Origin: Candidatus Poribacteria bacterium
Lineage (GTDB): Bacteria > Poribacteria > WGA-4E > WGA-3G
DNA length: 57,597 bases
Reading direction: 5' to 3'
Assembly: GCA_028824125.1 (NCBI GenBank)
Contig: JAPPES010000115.1
Coordinates: forward strand, 1 to 57,597
Shown: positions 1 to 7,488 of the stretch, in pieces
Layout of the letters: the number at the start of each line of letters is the position of its first letter
Position numbering within the stretch: position 1 is the first letter of the stretch
Position numbers and translations under genes: made by a program
Notes under the pieces: model-generated
Seen by the model: the letters and a program-made list of their open reading frames with translations, nothing else
What the model was told of the DNA's origin: nothing
Database searches by the model: none

Positions 1-51
1 TGTTCCGAATATGCATAATGAAAATTACCGAATTAATAAATTAATCTTCAT
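1..51. repeat. Right end of a small inverted-repeat element (family 1)
   Basis: The window opens inside a copy of a dispersed element. This segment, ending in TTAATCTTCAT, matches the right ends of the copies at 33027-33233 and 39573-39710 almost base for base, including the internal TGTTCCGAATATGCATAATG. The left part lies outside the window. It abuts the right half of a short palindrome (TTAGATTGTG) at 52, the same insertion context as the complete copies. Confidence 0.75.
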
Positions 52-201
52 TTAGATTGTGTATATTTGACGCAAACTGTTAGTTTGCGATACAGAAATG
101 TCCCATTATATGGTGATATTTAGGATTAAAGGTACATTTTGTAGCACAATCTGTTAGATTGTGTATATTTGACGCAAACTGTTAGTTTGCGATACAGAAA
201 T
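52..201. repeat. Two 48-bp direct repeats containing a short palindrome
   Basis: Bases 52-99 and 154-201 are identical over 48 bp and each contains the palindrome GCAAACTGTTAGTTTGC. The second copy is preceded by an intact GTAGCACAATCTG half (141-153), while in the first copy that half is replaced by the family 1 element ending at 51. The pair therefore shows an interrupted and an uninterrupted version of the same repeat side by side. Confidence 0.75.
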
Positions 202-232
202 TCCCATTAATTGTAAGTTTTACTATCAGGAC

Positions 233-1936
233 TTACAACATGGCTTTTTTAACGTATTGATTCAATGCCAAGATCGGAAAAACAGCGGCATAAATCGGAT
301 CACTGTATCCACCAATTACTTCCCAATAAATTCCGACACAACTCTCTTGCCATGAACCGTTTTCTCTTTGATTCTCTAAAAGGAACTGAATTCCTTTTTC
401 AGTAGCCTGGTTTTTACCATCAGCAAGTCCGAGGGCATAAGAACACCATGCCGTTTGTTCTACGGTGCTATCCGTTGGATTACCAAACATATCCTCCCCC
501 CATCCTCCATCTGTCCTTTGTGTCTGTTCCAACCAACGAATACCACGTCCAATCTCTGGCACATCTCCAAATCCTGCTTTGACAAGGACAACAAGCGCGC
601 ATGCTGTTCCGTAGGTGCGTTTTGCTAACCAAAGATCGTTCCAATAACCATCACGATGAATAGCATCGCGAAGCCATTGAATACCACGGTTTACAAACAT
701 TTCATTGTCCCCATCCGCCAATAATGCCTCAATGGCATGTGCAGTAATGCTAACACATCCAACATCACCTTCTCCGGGTTGATACGTGTTCCAACTCCCA
801 TCTTTCCCCTGATTCTGTTTCAACCATTCAATCCCACGTTGAATAGCACTGTTTGCATCTGTAGATGCCAGTTTTGTACGAATTAAAGCCAGGGTTGCCA
901 AAGCCGTGTCATCCGCATCGCTGGGAAGAGAACTATCACGCATACCAGAAAATGACCAACCACCATTCTCATTTTGATGATTAATAAGCCATTGTGCTGC
1001 TTTACTGTTAAAATAGCTTGCCTCGACTTCTGTTAAGGCGATGATGCTCAGGGCGGTATCCCATACATTCAGATTTACTGCTTCTCGGCATCCACCATCT
1101 GGATTCTGTGTAGCACGTAACCATTCAATACCTTTCTCTATTAATGCATGAACTTCGGAGTCTGCACTGCCATTTTTACGGACTTCAATCAGTGCTAATA
1201 CTGACAGAGCAGTGATATAATTCACGCGAAACCAACTCCCATCGCCCAAAACACGTGCTTTTAACCATGCCACCAGCGAATTTATGATTTCGGGACGTTT
1301 TGTTGTGTTTAACTCGATTATAATAAAAACAGGAACTAATGTGTGCTGTTCAGCAATAAACAACTCTTGGAAAAGAGAAGTATTGAAAAGGTCTACGGGC
1401 GGGAGTTTGTTTCTTGGCGGTTTTAACAACGCGCGAAACATTGGAATGCGCGTTAGTAGTTTGACAAGTCTCAGCAATGGCAATGCATTTTTAGAAATGG
1501 TCAATTTCTGCCAGTCAAACTGATTAAAAGCTGCATAAGCGAGTTTAACCAAGGCAAGATCAAGAGGATACTGCGGAATGCGAGAGAGTGTTTCTTGAAT
1601 CTGCGGAGCTGGCGCGTGTTCATATACCTGTTCCAAAATCAATCGGACAAACAACGTTGCATCCGGATTTGATTGATTTGCAGTATCCAATCCCCATGTG
1701 CCGTCTTCCTTCTGGTTTTTTATAAACCAATCAATCAACGTTTTTTCTGGTGTTTGTCCTTGCGCGAGTCGAATCCATGCGTAAGCACAAGATGGAAACG
1801 TACTTGAGGAGAGTTGTCCTTCAAAATTTCCGTCCGCACGCTGCTGTGCAAGCAAAAAATCAATAGCTCGTGTTAAGGCAGATTTAGTCTGTTCCTTAAT
1901 TGCCGAAGTGTGTTGAGACGTTCGGTTTGGTGTCAT
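233..1936 (-). CDS. Squalene-hopene cyclase family class II terpene cyclase
   Basis: 567 residues made of alpha/alpha-barrel repeats with the QW motifs of the prenyltransferase/squalene oxidase superfamily (for example QKEDGTW, TQRTDGGWGED, NQRENGSW). Residues 340-343 are DADD within SDADDTA, matching the catalytic DxDD acid of squalene-hopene cyclases. The C-terminal VFPILALNQY resembles the end of hopene cyclases. No signal peptide is evident, so a peripheral membrane enzyme cyclising squalene or a related polyprene is likely. It is somewhat shorter than a typical hopene cyclase (about 630), so the exact substrate is uncertain. The ATG overlaps the stop of the upstream LamG gene as ATGA, implying translational coupling. 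Confidence 0.75.
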   Translation of the reverse strand: MTPNRTSQHTSAIKEQTKSALTRAIDFLLAQQRADGNFEGQLSSSTFPSCAYAWIRLAQGQTPEKTLIDWFIKNQKEDGTWGLDTANQSNPDATLFVRLILEQVYEHAPAPQIQETLSRIPQYPLDLALVKLAYAAFNQFDWQKLTISKNALPLLRLVKLLTRIPMFRALLKPPRNKLPPVDLFNTSLFQELFIAEQHTLVPVFIIIELNTTKRPEIINSLVAWLKARVLGDGSWFRVNYITALSVLALIEVRKNGSADSEVHALIEKGIEWLRATQNPDGGCREAVNLNVWDTALSIIALTEVEASYFNSKAAQWLINHQNENGGWSFSGMRDSSLPSDADDTALATLALIRTKLASTDANSAIQRGIEWLKQNQGKDGSWNTYQPGEGDVGCVSITAHAIEALLADGDNEMFVNRGIQWLRDAIHRDGYWNDLWLAKRTYGTACALVVLVKAGFGDVPEIGRGIRWLEQTQRTDGGWGEDMFGNPTDSTVEQTAWCSYALGLADGKNQATEKGIQFLLENQRENGSWQESCVGIYWEVIGGYSDPIYAAVFPILALNQYVKKAML

Positions 1937-2712
1937 CGTTTAAGACTACCCCATAAAAGCGGTAAGGTCAGTTTTGTGAATTCAACTGCCTGGGGTTTAT
2001 CAAAGTTCGGGCTAAGTTCGTTTGTCGCACGAGCAATATCACTTATCCGTACTTCGTCGATCAAGCCTATCCACTTAAACTGGCGGTTGTTCTTGCTCCC
2101 GATGATTACATCGTAGTCTGCGCCTTTCAATTTTCCGCCATGGTTCTTTGAGGCCGCCTCTTTGCCATTAATATAAAGCTTAACTGCGTTGGAGTCATAA
2201 GTACCAGCAATGTGATACCACTGTTCCAATTTAAGTGATTCTGCTGGCTCAGCGGAAGCTCCTCCGTTTGTCGTGTTAATATGGAACTTGGGCATAGCAT
2301 TTGAAACGCCTAAGTGGTATGCACCAGGGGGACCATCCCAGTTAGCACATATAAGCCGCCAACCGTTTAAGTCTTCGGGATAAACCCAAGCTTCTACGGT
2401 AACTGCATCTTCAGGAATAAGCATCTTCGCTTTTCCAAGAGAAATCACTGTATTGCCATCAAAACGAAACGACTTTCCTGCTTCGTTTGCTTTATTCCAG
2501 TCTTGGTTTGGATCCCATGATGCTTTCCCTTCGACTTTTGCCTCTACATTGTTGTCGGAGACATCCTTAACCTTGTCTCCATTGAAATGCCAAAGTCCGA
2601 GTGTGTTTTTGTCAGGAAGATATTCAAATCCACCTGCCGCGAAACAGGTGTTAATCCCTAAAAAGAGAAGACTAATACATGAGAAAATGTAACTCCATTT
2701 TATAGAAAACAT
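1933..2712 (-). CDS. Secreted LamG-domain protein with C-terminal WGSLK motif
   Basis: 259 residues: an N-terminal signal peptide (hydrophobic IFSCISLLFLGINTCFA), then a concanavalin-like LamG/Laminin_G_3 domain (LGLWHFNGD..., VTVEAWVYPED, WYHIAGTYD, VKLYINGKEAA, IIGSKN, IGLIDEVRISDIAR). Such domains usually bind glycans or surface ligands; the ligand here is unknown. The protein ends LLWGSLKR, a weak member of the C-terminal W-G-x-L-K motif seen on six other secreted proteins in this window. The ATG at 2710-2712 has a good GGAGGA site (2721-2726) and a promoter at 2752-2780. It is the first gene of a two-gene operon with the terpene cyclase. Confidence 0.75.
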   Translation of the reverse strand: MFSIKWSYIFSCISLLFLGINTCFAAGGFEYLPDKNTLGLWHFNGDKVKDVSDNNVEAKVEGKASWDPNQDWNKANEAGKSFRFDGNTVISLGKAKMLIPEDAVTVEAWVYPEDLNGWRLICANWDGPPGAYHLGVSNAMPKFHINTTNGGASAEPAESLKLEQWYHIAGTYDSNAVKLYINGKEAASKNHGGKLKGADYDVIIGSKNNRQFKWIGLIDEVRISDIARATNELSPNFDKPQAVEFTKLTLPLLWGSLKR

Positions 2713-2751
2713 TCTATATTTCCTCCATAAATACGTTATGAGATTTTGAAA

Positions 2752-2780
2752 AGTATAGCATATTAAAGCGAACCAAACAA
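2752..2780 (-). promoter_or_regulatory. Sigma70-type promoter of the LamG-cyclase operon
   Basis: Read on the minus strand: -35 TTGTTT (2775-2780), a 17-bp spacer and -10 TATACT (2752-2757), about 40 bp upstream of the LamG start codon. Confidence 0.6.
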
Positions 2781-2819
2781 CCCCATTGGGTGTGTAAATA
2801 TTTAGATCGTAAAAAATTA

Positions 2820-2848
2820 TTGACTTTCAAAAAAACATGTGATATACT
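2820..2848 (+). promoter_or_regulatory. Sigma70-type promoter for the CAT-anticodon tRNA
   Basis: -35 TTGACT (2820-2825), a 17-bp spacer, -10 TATACT (2843-2848). The expected start point is about 12 bp upstream of the tRNA. The same pair of hexamers with the same spacing precedes moaD. Confidence 0.7.
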
Positions 2849-2867
2849 TACAATTAGAATTTAGCGT

Positions 2868-2939
2868 GCCGGTGTAGCTCAGTGGTAGAGCGCACGACTC
2901 ATAATCGTGATGTCCGGAGTTCAACTCTCCGCACCGGCA
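2868..2939 (+). tRNA. tRNA with CAT anticodon (elongator Met or Ile2)
   Basis: A full cloverleaf: acceptor GCCGGTG pairs perfectly with CACCGGC, A at discriminator 73, T8-A9, D stem GCTC/GAGC, anticodon stem CACGA/TCGTG with loop CTCATAA (anticodon CAT at 2900-2902), T stem CGGAG/CTCCG with loop TTCAACT. CCA is not encoded. It is not the initiator, which lies at 11451-11524. The three stem pairs next to the loop (CGA/TCG) match those of E. coli tRNA-Ile2, the TilS substrate, and tilS begins 22 bp downstream, but an elongator tRNA-Met cannot be excluded. Confidence 0.9.
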
Positions 2940-2961
2940 TTGTTCTTTGAAGGTCTATCGC

Positions 2962-4395
2962 ATGGAAACCCGTTTTGTGCAAGAGATGCACCGCTTCATT
3001 TCACAGCACACGATGATTGAGGATGGAGAAACGGTCCTTGTTGCAGTCTCAGGCGGTGCTGATTCACTCACCCTACTTTACGGGTTGCATGCCTTACACA
3101 CACAACTAAACTGCCATCTTCACGTCGTCCACCTTGATCATGGTCTCAGACAGGATTCTACTGTAGACGCTGAATTTGTTCGCGAACATGCTGAACGTTT
3201 AGGGATACCCTTTACGGGACACACCGTTGAATTATCACATTTAACAAAACAGTGGAAACTTTCTGTAGAGGCTGCAGGTCGTCGGGCGCGTTACGAATTT
3301 TATGAATCTGTCTGTGTAGAAGTAGGCGCAACTAAAGTTGCCCTTGGACACCACCGAGATGATATTGCCGAAACAGTTTTGATGAATTTACTACGTGGTA
3401 CAGGTACAAGTGGTTTAAAAGGGATCGCACCTATCAGAGATGGGAAGTTTATCCGGCCGCTCGCAGCGTTCACCCGTCAAGAAATTGAATCATTTCTCAA
3501 GTCAATGGGTCTTGTGCCAAGATGGGACTCAACGAATACAGATAAACGTTATCTCCGCAACCGAATCCGTCATGAGTTAATACCGCTGCTTGAACAGGAC
3601 TATAATCCAAATATCAGAGCAGGATTAAGTCGGACCGCTGAAGTCCTAAGTGCCGAATCCGACTATTTGAACGCAATTGCGCAGGAGGCTTTTGACGCAT
3701 GTAGATTTTCGTTATCTCAATCTAAAGGCGTTGTGTTAGATAGAGAAAAATTTCAACAGAATCACATTGCATTGCAGAGACGAATTCTTAGACATGGCAT
3801 CGCTGAAATCTTCGGACAGGTAGATGATTTCTATTTCGAACATTTTCAAGCAATTCTTGGCCTTATCAACAGAGATAATCCAAATGCTGTCCTAACACTA
3901 CCAAACAATATCCAATTCAGACGTGCATACCAACAACTTATCTTTGAAAAAATACCCGTTGAGACCGCAGATTTTACCTATCCTTTAAATGTGCCAGGAA
4001 AAACATTGATTTCCGCACTAAAAGCAGAAATCACGGCATATTTAAAGGATACGCCTTTAAACAGTGTTCAGTCCATACCTGATGGCACTTTTGAGGCAAT
4101 GTTCGATTTTAGTAAAATCCAATTGCCGTTGACAGTCCGCAATCGCCGACAGGGAGATAGATTTCAACCCCACGGCATGCAAGGAACAAAAAAGATTAAA
4201 GATTTCTTAATTGATGCAAAGGTAGCGCATTGTGAACGCAATCGCATCCCATTGCTCGTTGACGGTGATGAAATTTTATGGGTCATTGGGTTTACCACCA
4301 GTGAGAGATTTAAAATCCAACCGCAAACACAAAGATGCCTTCACGTACATTATGGAAAAAATGAAACCGTTTCCCAAAACCGTTCTGATTTCTGA
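2962..4395 (+). CDS. tilS: tRNA(Ile)-lysidine synthase TilS
   Basis: About 477 residues. An N-terminal PP-loop ATPase (VLVAVSGGADSLTLLYGL, the SGGxDS motif; HLDHGLR; GHHRDDIAET; RPLAAFTRQEI) is followed by TilS middle and C-terminal domains (RNRRQGDRFQPHGMQGTKKIKDFLID). TilS converts C34 of the CAU anticodon of tRNA-Ile2 to lysidine so that it reads AUA. The ATG at 2962 is preferred because GAAGG lies 8 bases upstream; an in-frame TTG at 2947 is the alternative. It follows a CAT-anticodon tRNA and overlaps hpt, the common bacterial tilS-hpt order. Confidence 0.93.
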   Translation: METRFVQEMHRFISQHTMIEDGETVLVAVSGGADSLTLLYGLHALHTQLNCHLHVVHLDHGLRQDSTVDAEFVREHAERLGIPFTGHTVELSHLTKQWKLSVEAAGRRARYEFYESVCVEVGATKVALGHHRDDIAETVLMNLLRGTGTSGLKGIAPIRDGKFIRPLAAFTRQEIESFLKSMGLVPRWDSTNTDKRYLRNRIRHELIPLLEQDYNPNIRAGLSRTAEVLSAESDYLNAIAQEAFDACRFSLSQSKGVVLDREKFQQNHIALQRRILRHGIAEIFGQVDDFYFEHFQAILGLINRDNPNAVLTLPNNIQFRRAYQQLIFEKIPVETADFTYPLNVPGKTLISALKAEITAYLKDTPLNSVQSIPDGTFEAMFDFSKIQLPLTVRNRRQGDRFQPHGMQGTKKIKDFLIDAKVAHCERNRIPLLVDGDEILWVIGFTTSERFKIQPQTQRCLHVHYGKNETVSQNRSDF

Positions 4396-4888
4396 ATCAC
4401 AGATTCGGAAGCGAATTCAGGAACTTGGCAAGCAAATATCCGAAGACTACGAAAATCAAGAACTTGTCCTTGTCTGTATACTAAGAGGTGCAACGTTGTT
4501 TTTCGCGGATCTCGCGCGTGAAATATCCGTACCACTTCGCTTTGAGTTCTTGCAAACGTCAAGTTACCATGATAGTACAGAACCATCCAAAAAGATACAA
4601 TTTATACGAGCGGGAAGCGATTATGTTAAGCACAGACATGTCCTTATTGTAGAGGATATTATTGACACTGGACGCACTTTGAAGTTTCTTGTGGAACATC
4701 TCAGTTCATTAAATCCAAAAACGATTAAGATATGTGCTCTTCTGGATAAACCTTCTCGGCGCGAAGTTTCAGTGCCGGTAGATTATTTGGGTTTTGAGAT
4801 TCCGAACGTTTTTGTCGTTGGATATGGACTTGACCATGGGCAATTATACCGAAATTTGCCATACATTGCTGTTTTGGAAGGCATTTAG
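4352..4888 (+). CDS. hpt: Hypoxanthine phosphoribosyltransferase
   Basis: About 178 residues, type I phosphoribosyltransferase fold for purine salvage (hypoxanthine or guanine plus PRPP to IMP or GMP). The PRPP loop VLIVEDIIDTGRTL is clear (EDIIDTG near residues 101-107), with LVLVCILRGATLFFADLAREI and SSYHDST upstream and the C-terminal FVVGYGLDHGQLYRNLPYI typical of bacterial Hpt. The start lies inside tilS (44-bp overlap); ATG 4361 is an equally reasonable start. Cytoplasmic and probably co-transcribed with tilS. Confidence 0.92.
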   Translation: MEKMKPFPKTVLISESQIRKRIQELGKQISEDYENQELVLVCILRGATLFFADLAREISVPLRFEFLQTSSYHDSTEPSKKIQFIRAGSDYVKHRHVLIVEDIIDTGRTLKFLVEHLSSLNPKTIKICALLDKPSRREVSVPVDYLGFEIPNVFVVGYGLDHGQLYRNLPYIAVLEGI

Positions 4889-4965
4889 TATTGTGATTAA
4901 ATTTCGAATTACCCTGAAAACTATTGGAATCAACAATAATTACTGCTTAAATCAAGCAATTTTTC

Positions 4966-4995
4966 TTGACAATTTTATTTTACATTTGATACAAT
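4966..4995 (+). promoter_or_regulatory. Sigma70-type promoter of the cytochrome c gene
   Basis: -35 TTGACA (4966-4971), 18-bp spacer, -10 TACAAT (4990-4995), about 43 bp upstream of the start codon, with an AAAGGAG ribosome site at 5024-5030 in between. Confidence 0.65.
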
Positions 4996-5037
4996 GTTTA
5001 AAATACACATTTTAGCAAAACATAAAGGAGATTTTTG

Positions 5038-5820
5038 ATGCGTAAAATCGTATCGCTTTCAATTTGCGTGCTGCTGATAGCAGCATTAGTCTATTTTACA
5101 CAAGCACAACAGTTGGGGGACAAGGCGCAACTTGGACGCGAACTTTTTCATGATCCAACGTTTAAAGGGACCATTGCTCCAAAGACTGCTACTGGTCTTT
5201 CTTGTGCAGATTGCCACGCTGATTTTGATGAGGCCGCAAAACCGGACGGTTTAATTCGGGCTGGACATAGTGTAATCGGTGTCCCGAGCCGCGGAGAGGC
5301 AAAAGGTGGAATGATTTCAGGTGCTAATTTCGCGCGTGCTGCCGGTGGCGGCGGTTTCTGTTACGAGCACTTTTTACAAAAGGTCCGTCCCGACAGAGTT
5401 AATCCTACTGCGATTCCAGCCGAGCATGCAGAAGCACTCATGGCATATTTTGAAGCAATTTCGGGAGACAACAAAGGGCCACAGTTTGAAATGGAAATGT
5501 TAGATGACGATGCCAAAGAGGCAGCCGGTGAGAAAATTGCTGCAATGCCTGGTGATACGAAAAAAGGATGGCAACTTTTCGGACGCGCCTGCGTCGTTTG
5601 CCATACGACACCTTTCAAAGGTGGTGTTGGTCCTCAACTCATCAGACCCGGCGGCAGATTGCCACGGGATGTTGATAAAACAACGGTTCGCTGGGCGAAA
5701 ACGATCCGTGGCGGCGGTGCTACACTAATGCCTTTCTACGCCTCTGATATTCTCAGTGACCAAGATATCGCGGATATTGTCGCATTTCTGCGCGAACAGC
5801 TGGAAAAATCAGCAAGATAA
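5038..5820 (+). CDS. Periplasmic dihaem c-type cytochrome
   Basis: 260 residues with an N-terminal signal peptide (MRKIVSLSICVLLIAALVYF...A). There are two CxxCH haem c sites: CADCH at 56-60 and CVVCH at 185-189. The N-terminal LGRELFHDPTFKG resembles cytochrome c peroxidase or SoxX/SoxA-type modules, while the C-terminal half ends in the usual PFYASDILSDQDIADIVAFL helix of a class I cytochrome. It should carry electrons in the periplasm; the partner is not visible locally. ATG 5038 is chosen for its AAAGGAG site. It is monocistronic: own promoter upstream, hairpin terminator downstream. Confidence 0.85.
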   Translation: MRKIVSLSICVLLIAALVYFTQAQQLGDKAQLGRELFHDPTFKGTIAPKTATGLSCADCHADFDEAAKPDGLIRAGHSVIGVPSRGEAKGGMISGANFARAAGGGGFCYEHFLQKVRPDRVNPTAIPAEHAEALMAYFEAISGDNKGPQFEMEMLDDDAKEAAGEKIAAMPGDTKKGWQLFGRACVVCHTTPFKGGVGPQLIRPGGRLPRDVDKTTVRWAKTIRGGGATLMPFYASDILSDQDIADIVAFLREQLEKSAR

Positions 5821-5829
5821 CCTATAGAT

Positions 5830-5861
5830 TTGGCAGGGAGCAACTTCACCCTGCCAATTTT
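5830..5861 (+). terminator. Hairpin terminator after the cytochrome gene
   Basis: Stem TTGGCAGGG (5830-5838) pairs with CCCTGCCAA (5849-5857) around a 10-nt loop and is followed by a short TTTT run, 9 bp past the stop codon. Confidence 0.65.
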
Positions 5862-6055
5862 GTCAGTGTTTGCATCCATTTTGTAACTGCATTTCTGCTT
5901 AATCCGTATTACTTTAAAAATACGTTATAAAAGTAGGTTTCCTTCCAAGTTTTGAGTTGTGTATGCTTAAAACCAGGAACCTCTTTATCTGTGGAATGGA
6001 TATTTGGACAGATAATAGCAAACGTCTTGTCCAAAATACAAAAGTGGATGGAGTC

Positions 6056-6532
6056 ATGAAGATATACCAATTTCTTGCATTGTTTTTAGGCATTTTCATT
6101 CTTGGGTTAGTTCTTAATATTTCAGGATGCGGCGGTAGTAACCTGAACAATCCCGTATCTGATACTGATGTAGTGGAAGATGATGTAGAAGAAGCGGGAG
6201 AACTTAATGTAGCAGTCACTGTTACAAAAGAAGTGGTTGGGCCGGGAGAACAAGTAGAGCTAACGGCTTCAGTTAACGGAGTCAGAGGAACGAGTGTCGT
6301 TCTCAACTGGCTAAACATCACTGGACATGGCACGCTTTCCGCCGCAAACGATAACCCTGTTACCTGGACTGCCCCCGACACATTAGGTGAAGTTAATACA
6401 CGGGTCGAAGTTCTCCAACTTGTTGTGACTGTAATAAGCGAAGTTGTTTCAGTTGGTGCGTCCGGAATTCAAACTGACACACAGATTTTTTCAGATACGA
6501 CAGAGATATTGCTGAAAGTTACTCGTGAATAA
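6056..6532 (+). CDS. Putative lipoprotein with one Ig-like domain
   Basis: 158 residues. The N-terminus has a hydrophobic segment and a lipobox NISGC, indicating a type II signal peptide with lipidation of Cys, then an acidic linker (DTDVVEDDVEEAGE). The remainder (AVTVTKEVVGPGEQVELTASVNG..., LNWLNITGHGTL, VTWTAPDTLGEV) looks like a single bacterial Ig-like beta sandwich. ATG 6056 is chosen because it places the signal sequence at the N-terminus and has GGATGGAG just upstream. The specific function is unknown; probably anchored in the outer membrane facing the periplasm or the surface. Confidence 0.65.
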   Translation: MKIYQFLALFLGIFILGLVLNISGCGGSNLNNPVSDTDVVEDDVEEAGELNVAVTVTKEVVGPGEQVELTASVNGVRGTSVVLNWLNITGHGTLSAANDNPVTWTAPDTLGEVNTRVEVLQLVVTVISEVVSVGASGIQTDTQIFSDTTEILLKVTRE

Positions 6533-6675
6533 TCTCTATCAGTTATTGGCAAGCGAACTATCGTTTTAGATGTAAAGGAACGGAAATTCTTTAAAACAAC
6601 CAAATTTTTTGCTTGTTTAGGTGGCAATTTACATTAATTAGGTTATAGCTGGCGTAACCCCAAATTAGATATAAA

Positions 6676-7488
6676 ATGAAGAAAAAAAATATTCAAATAG
6701 TTATAGTCGTTTTATCCATAATTTTTGTTTCAGCATCATGGACATCTTCATGTATTGGGATGCTTCATAAGGTCAAGGCAGGAGAGACATTATCCGGGAT
6801 TGCCAAAAAATATGATGTGCCTATGAAATCTATTGCCCGGACCAATAGTTTGAAGTCTATAGACCATCTGCAAATCGGCGAAAAGTTAGTAATTCCAATC
6901 GGAACCAAACCCGTAAATCCAGGAAATACCTCTGATGGGACTTGGTACGTTGTTAGAGATAGAGATTCGCTATACAGTATTGCCCGAAAGCATAATATTA
7001 AGGATTGGAGAAAACTTCAACAAATAAATGACATTTCCGATCCCAAAAAACTCAGAATCGGGCAAAAAATCTTTATCCCAGGTAAAACAAGTATCGGTTT
7101 TACAAAACCTTTGGCTATTCCTTTGACTGTAACATCCGGATACGGTTATCGTCACCATCCAATTACAGGCATCTACAGTCTGCATGAAGGTATAGATTTC
7201 CGTGCAGCAACTGGCACACCGGTGTATGCTTCAAAAACAGGGAAGGTTACCTATGCTGCCAGAAAAGGCGGTTATGGAAAGACAGTTGTCATGCAACACG
7301 AAGACAATTTCTCCACATCGTACGGACACTTGTCAAGGGTTTATGTATCCGTTGGTGACATTATCCTACAAGGACAAGTTATTGGTTTGTCAGGAAACAC
7401 CGGTAAATCAACAGGTCCCCACCTGCATTTTGAAATCAGATATAAAGGTAAAAGTGAAAACCCAGCTCGCCACCTTGATCTCCCGTGA
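6676..7488 (+). CDS. LysM-LysM-M23 peptidoglycan endopeptidase
   Basis: 270 residues: signal peptide or anchor (residues 5-25), two LysM peptidoglycan-binding domains (about 30-75 and 90-135), and a C-terminal M23/LytM metallopeptidase. The zinc ligands are present: H170 and D174 (HEGID) and HLH at 249-251 (GPHLHFEI), with H218 in SYGHLS. It should cleave or regulate cleavage of stem-peptide cross-links in the periplasm, like the NlpD/EnvC-type proteins. There is no clear Shine-Dalgarno site before ATG 6676. The 3' end overlaps the next gene, a lytic transglycosylase fusion, so the two form a cell-wall remodelling unit. Confidence 0.88.
   Translation: MKKKNIQIVIVVLSIIFVSASWTSSCIGMLHKVKAGETLSGIAKKYDVPMKSIARTNSLKSIDHLQIGEKLVIPIGTKPVNPGNTSDGTWYVVRDRDSLYSIARKHNIKDWRKLQQINDISDPKKLRIGQKIFIPGKTSIGFTKPLAIPLTVTSGYGYRHHPITGIYSLHEGIDFRAATGTPVYASKTGKVTYAARKGGYGKTVVMQHEDNFSTSYGHLSRVYVSVGDIILQGQVIGLSGNTGKSTGPHLHFEIRYKGKSENPARHLDLP

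Noticed and set aside
1284..1523. Plus-strand reading frame opposite the terpene cyclase
   Set aside because: Lies fully antisense inside a gene with clear family motifs and has no ribosome site or domain of its own.
2868..4888. tRNA-tilS region considered as an integrative element attachment site
   Set aside because: No integrase gene or direct repeat of the tRNA 3' end is present, and the neighbours are ordinary housekeeping genes.
5914..6381. Minus-strand frame rich in Ser and Thr opposite the lipoprotein
   Set aside because: Antisense shadow of the lipoprotein gene, whose lipobox and ribosome site are convincing.
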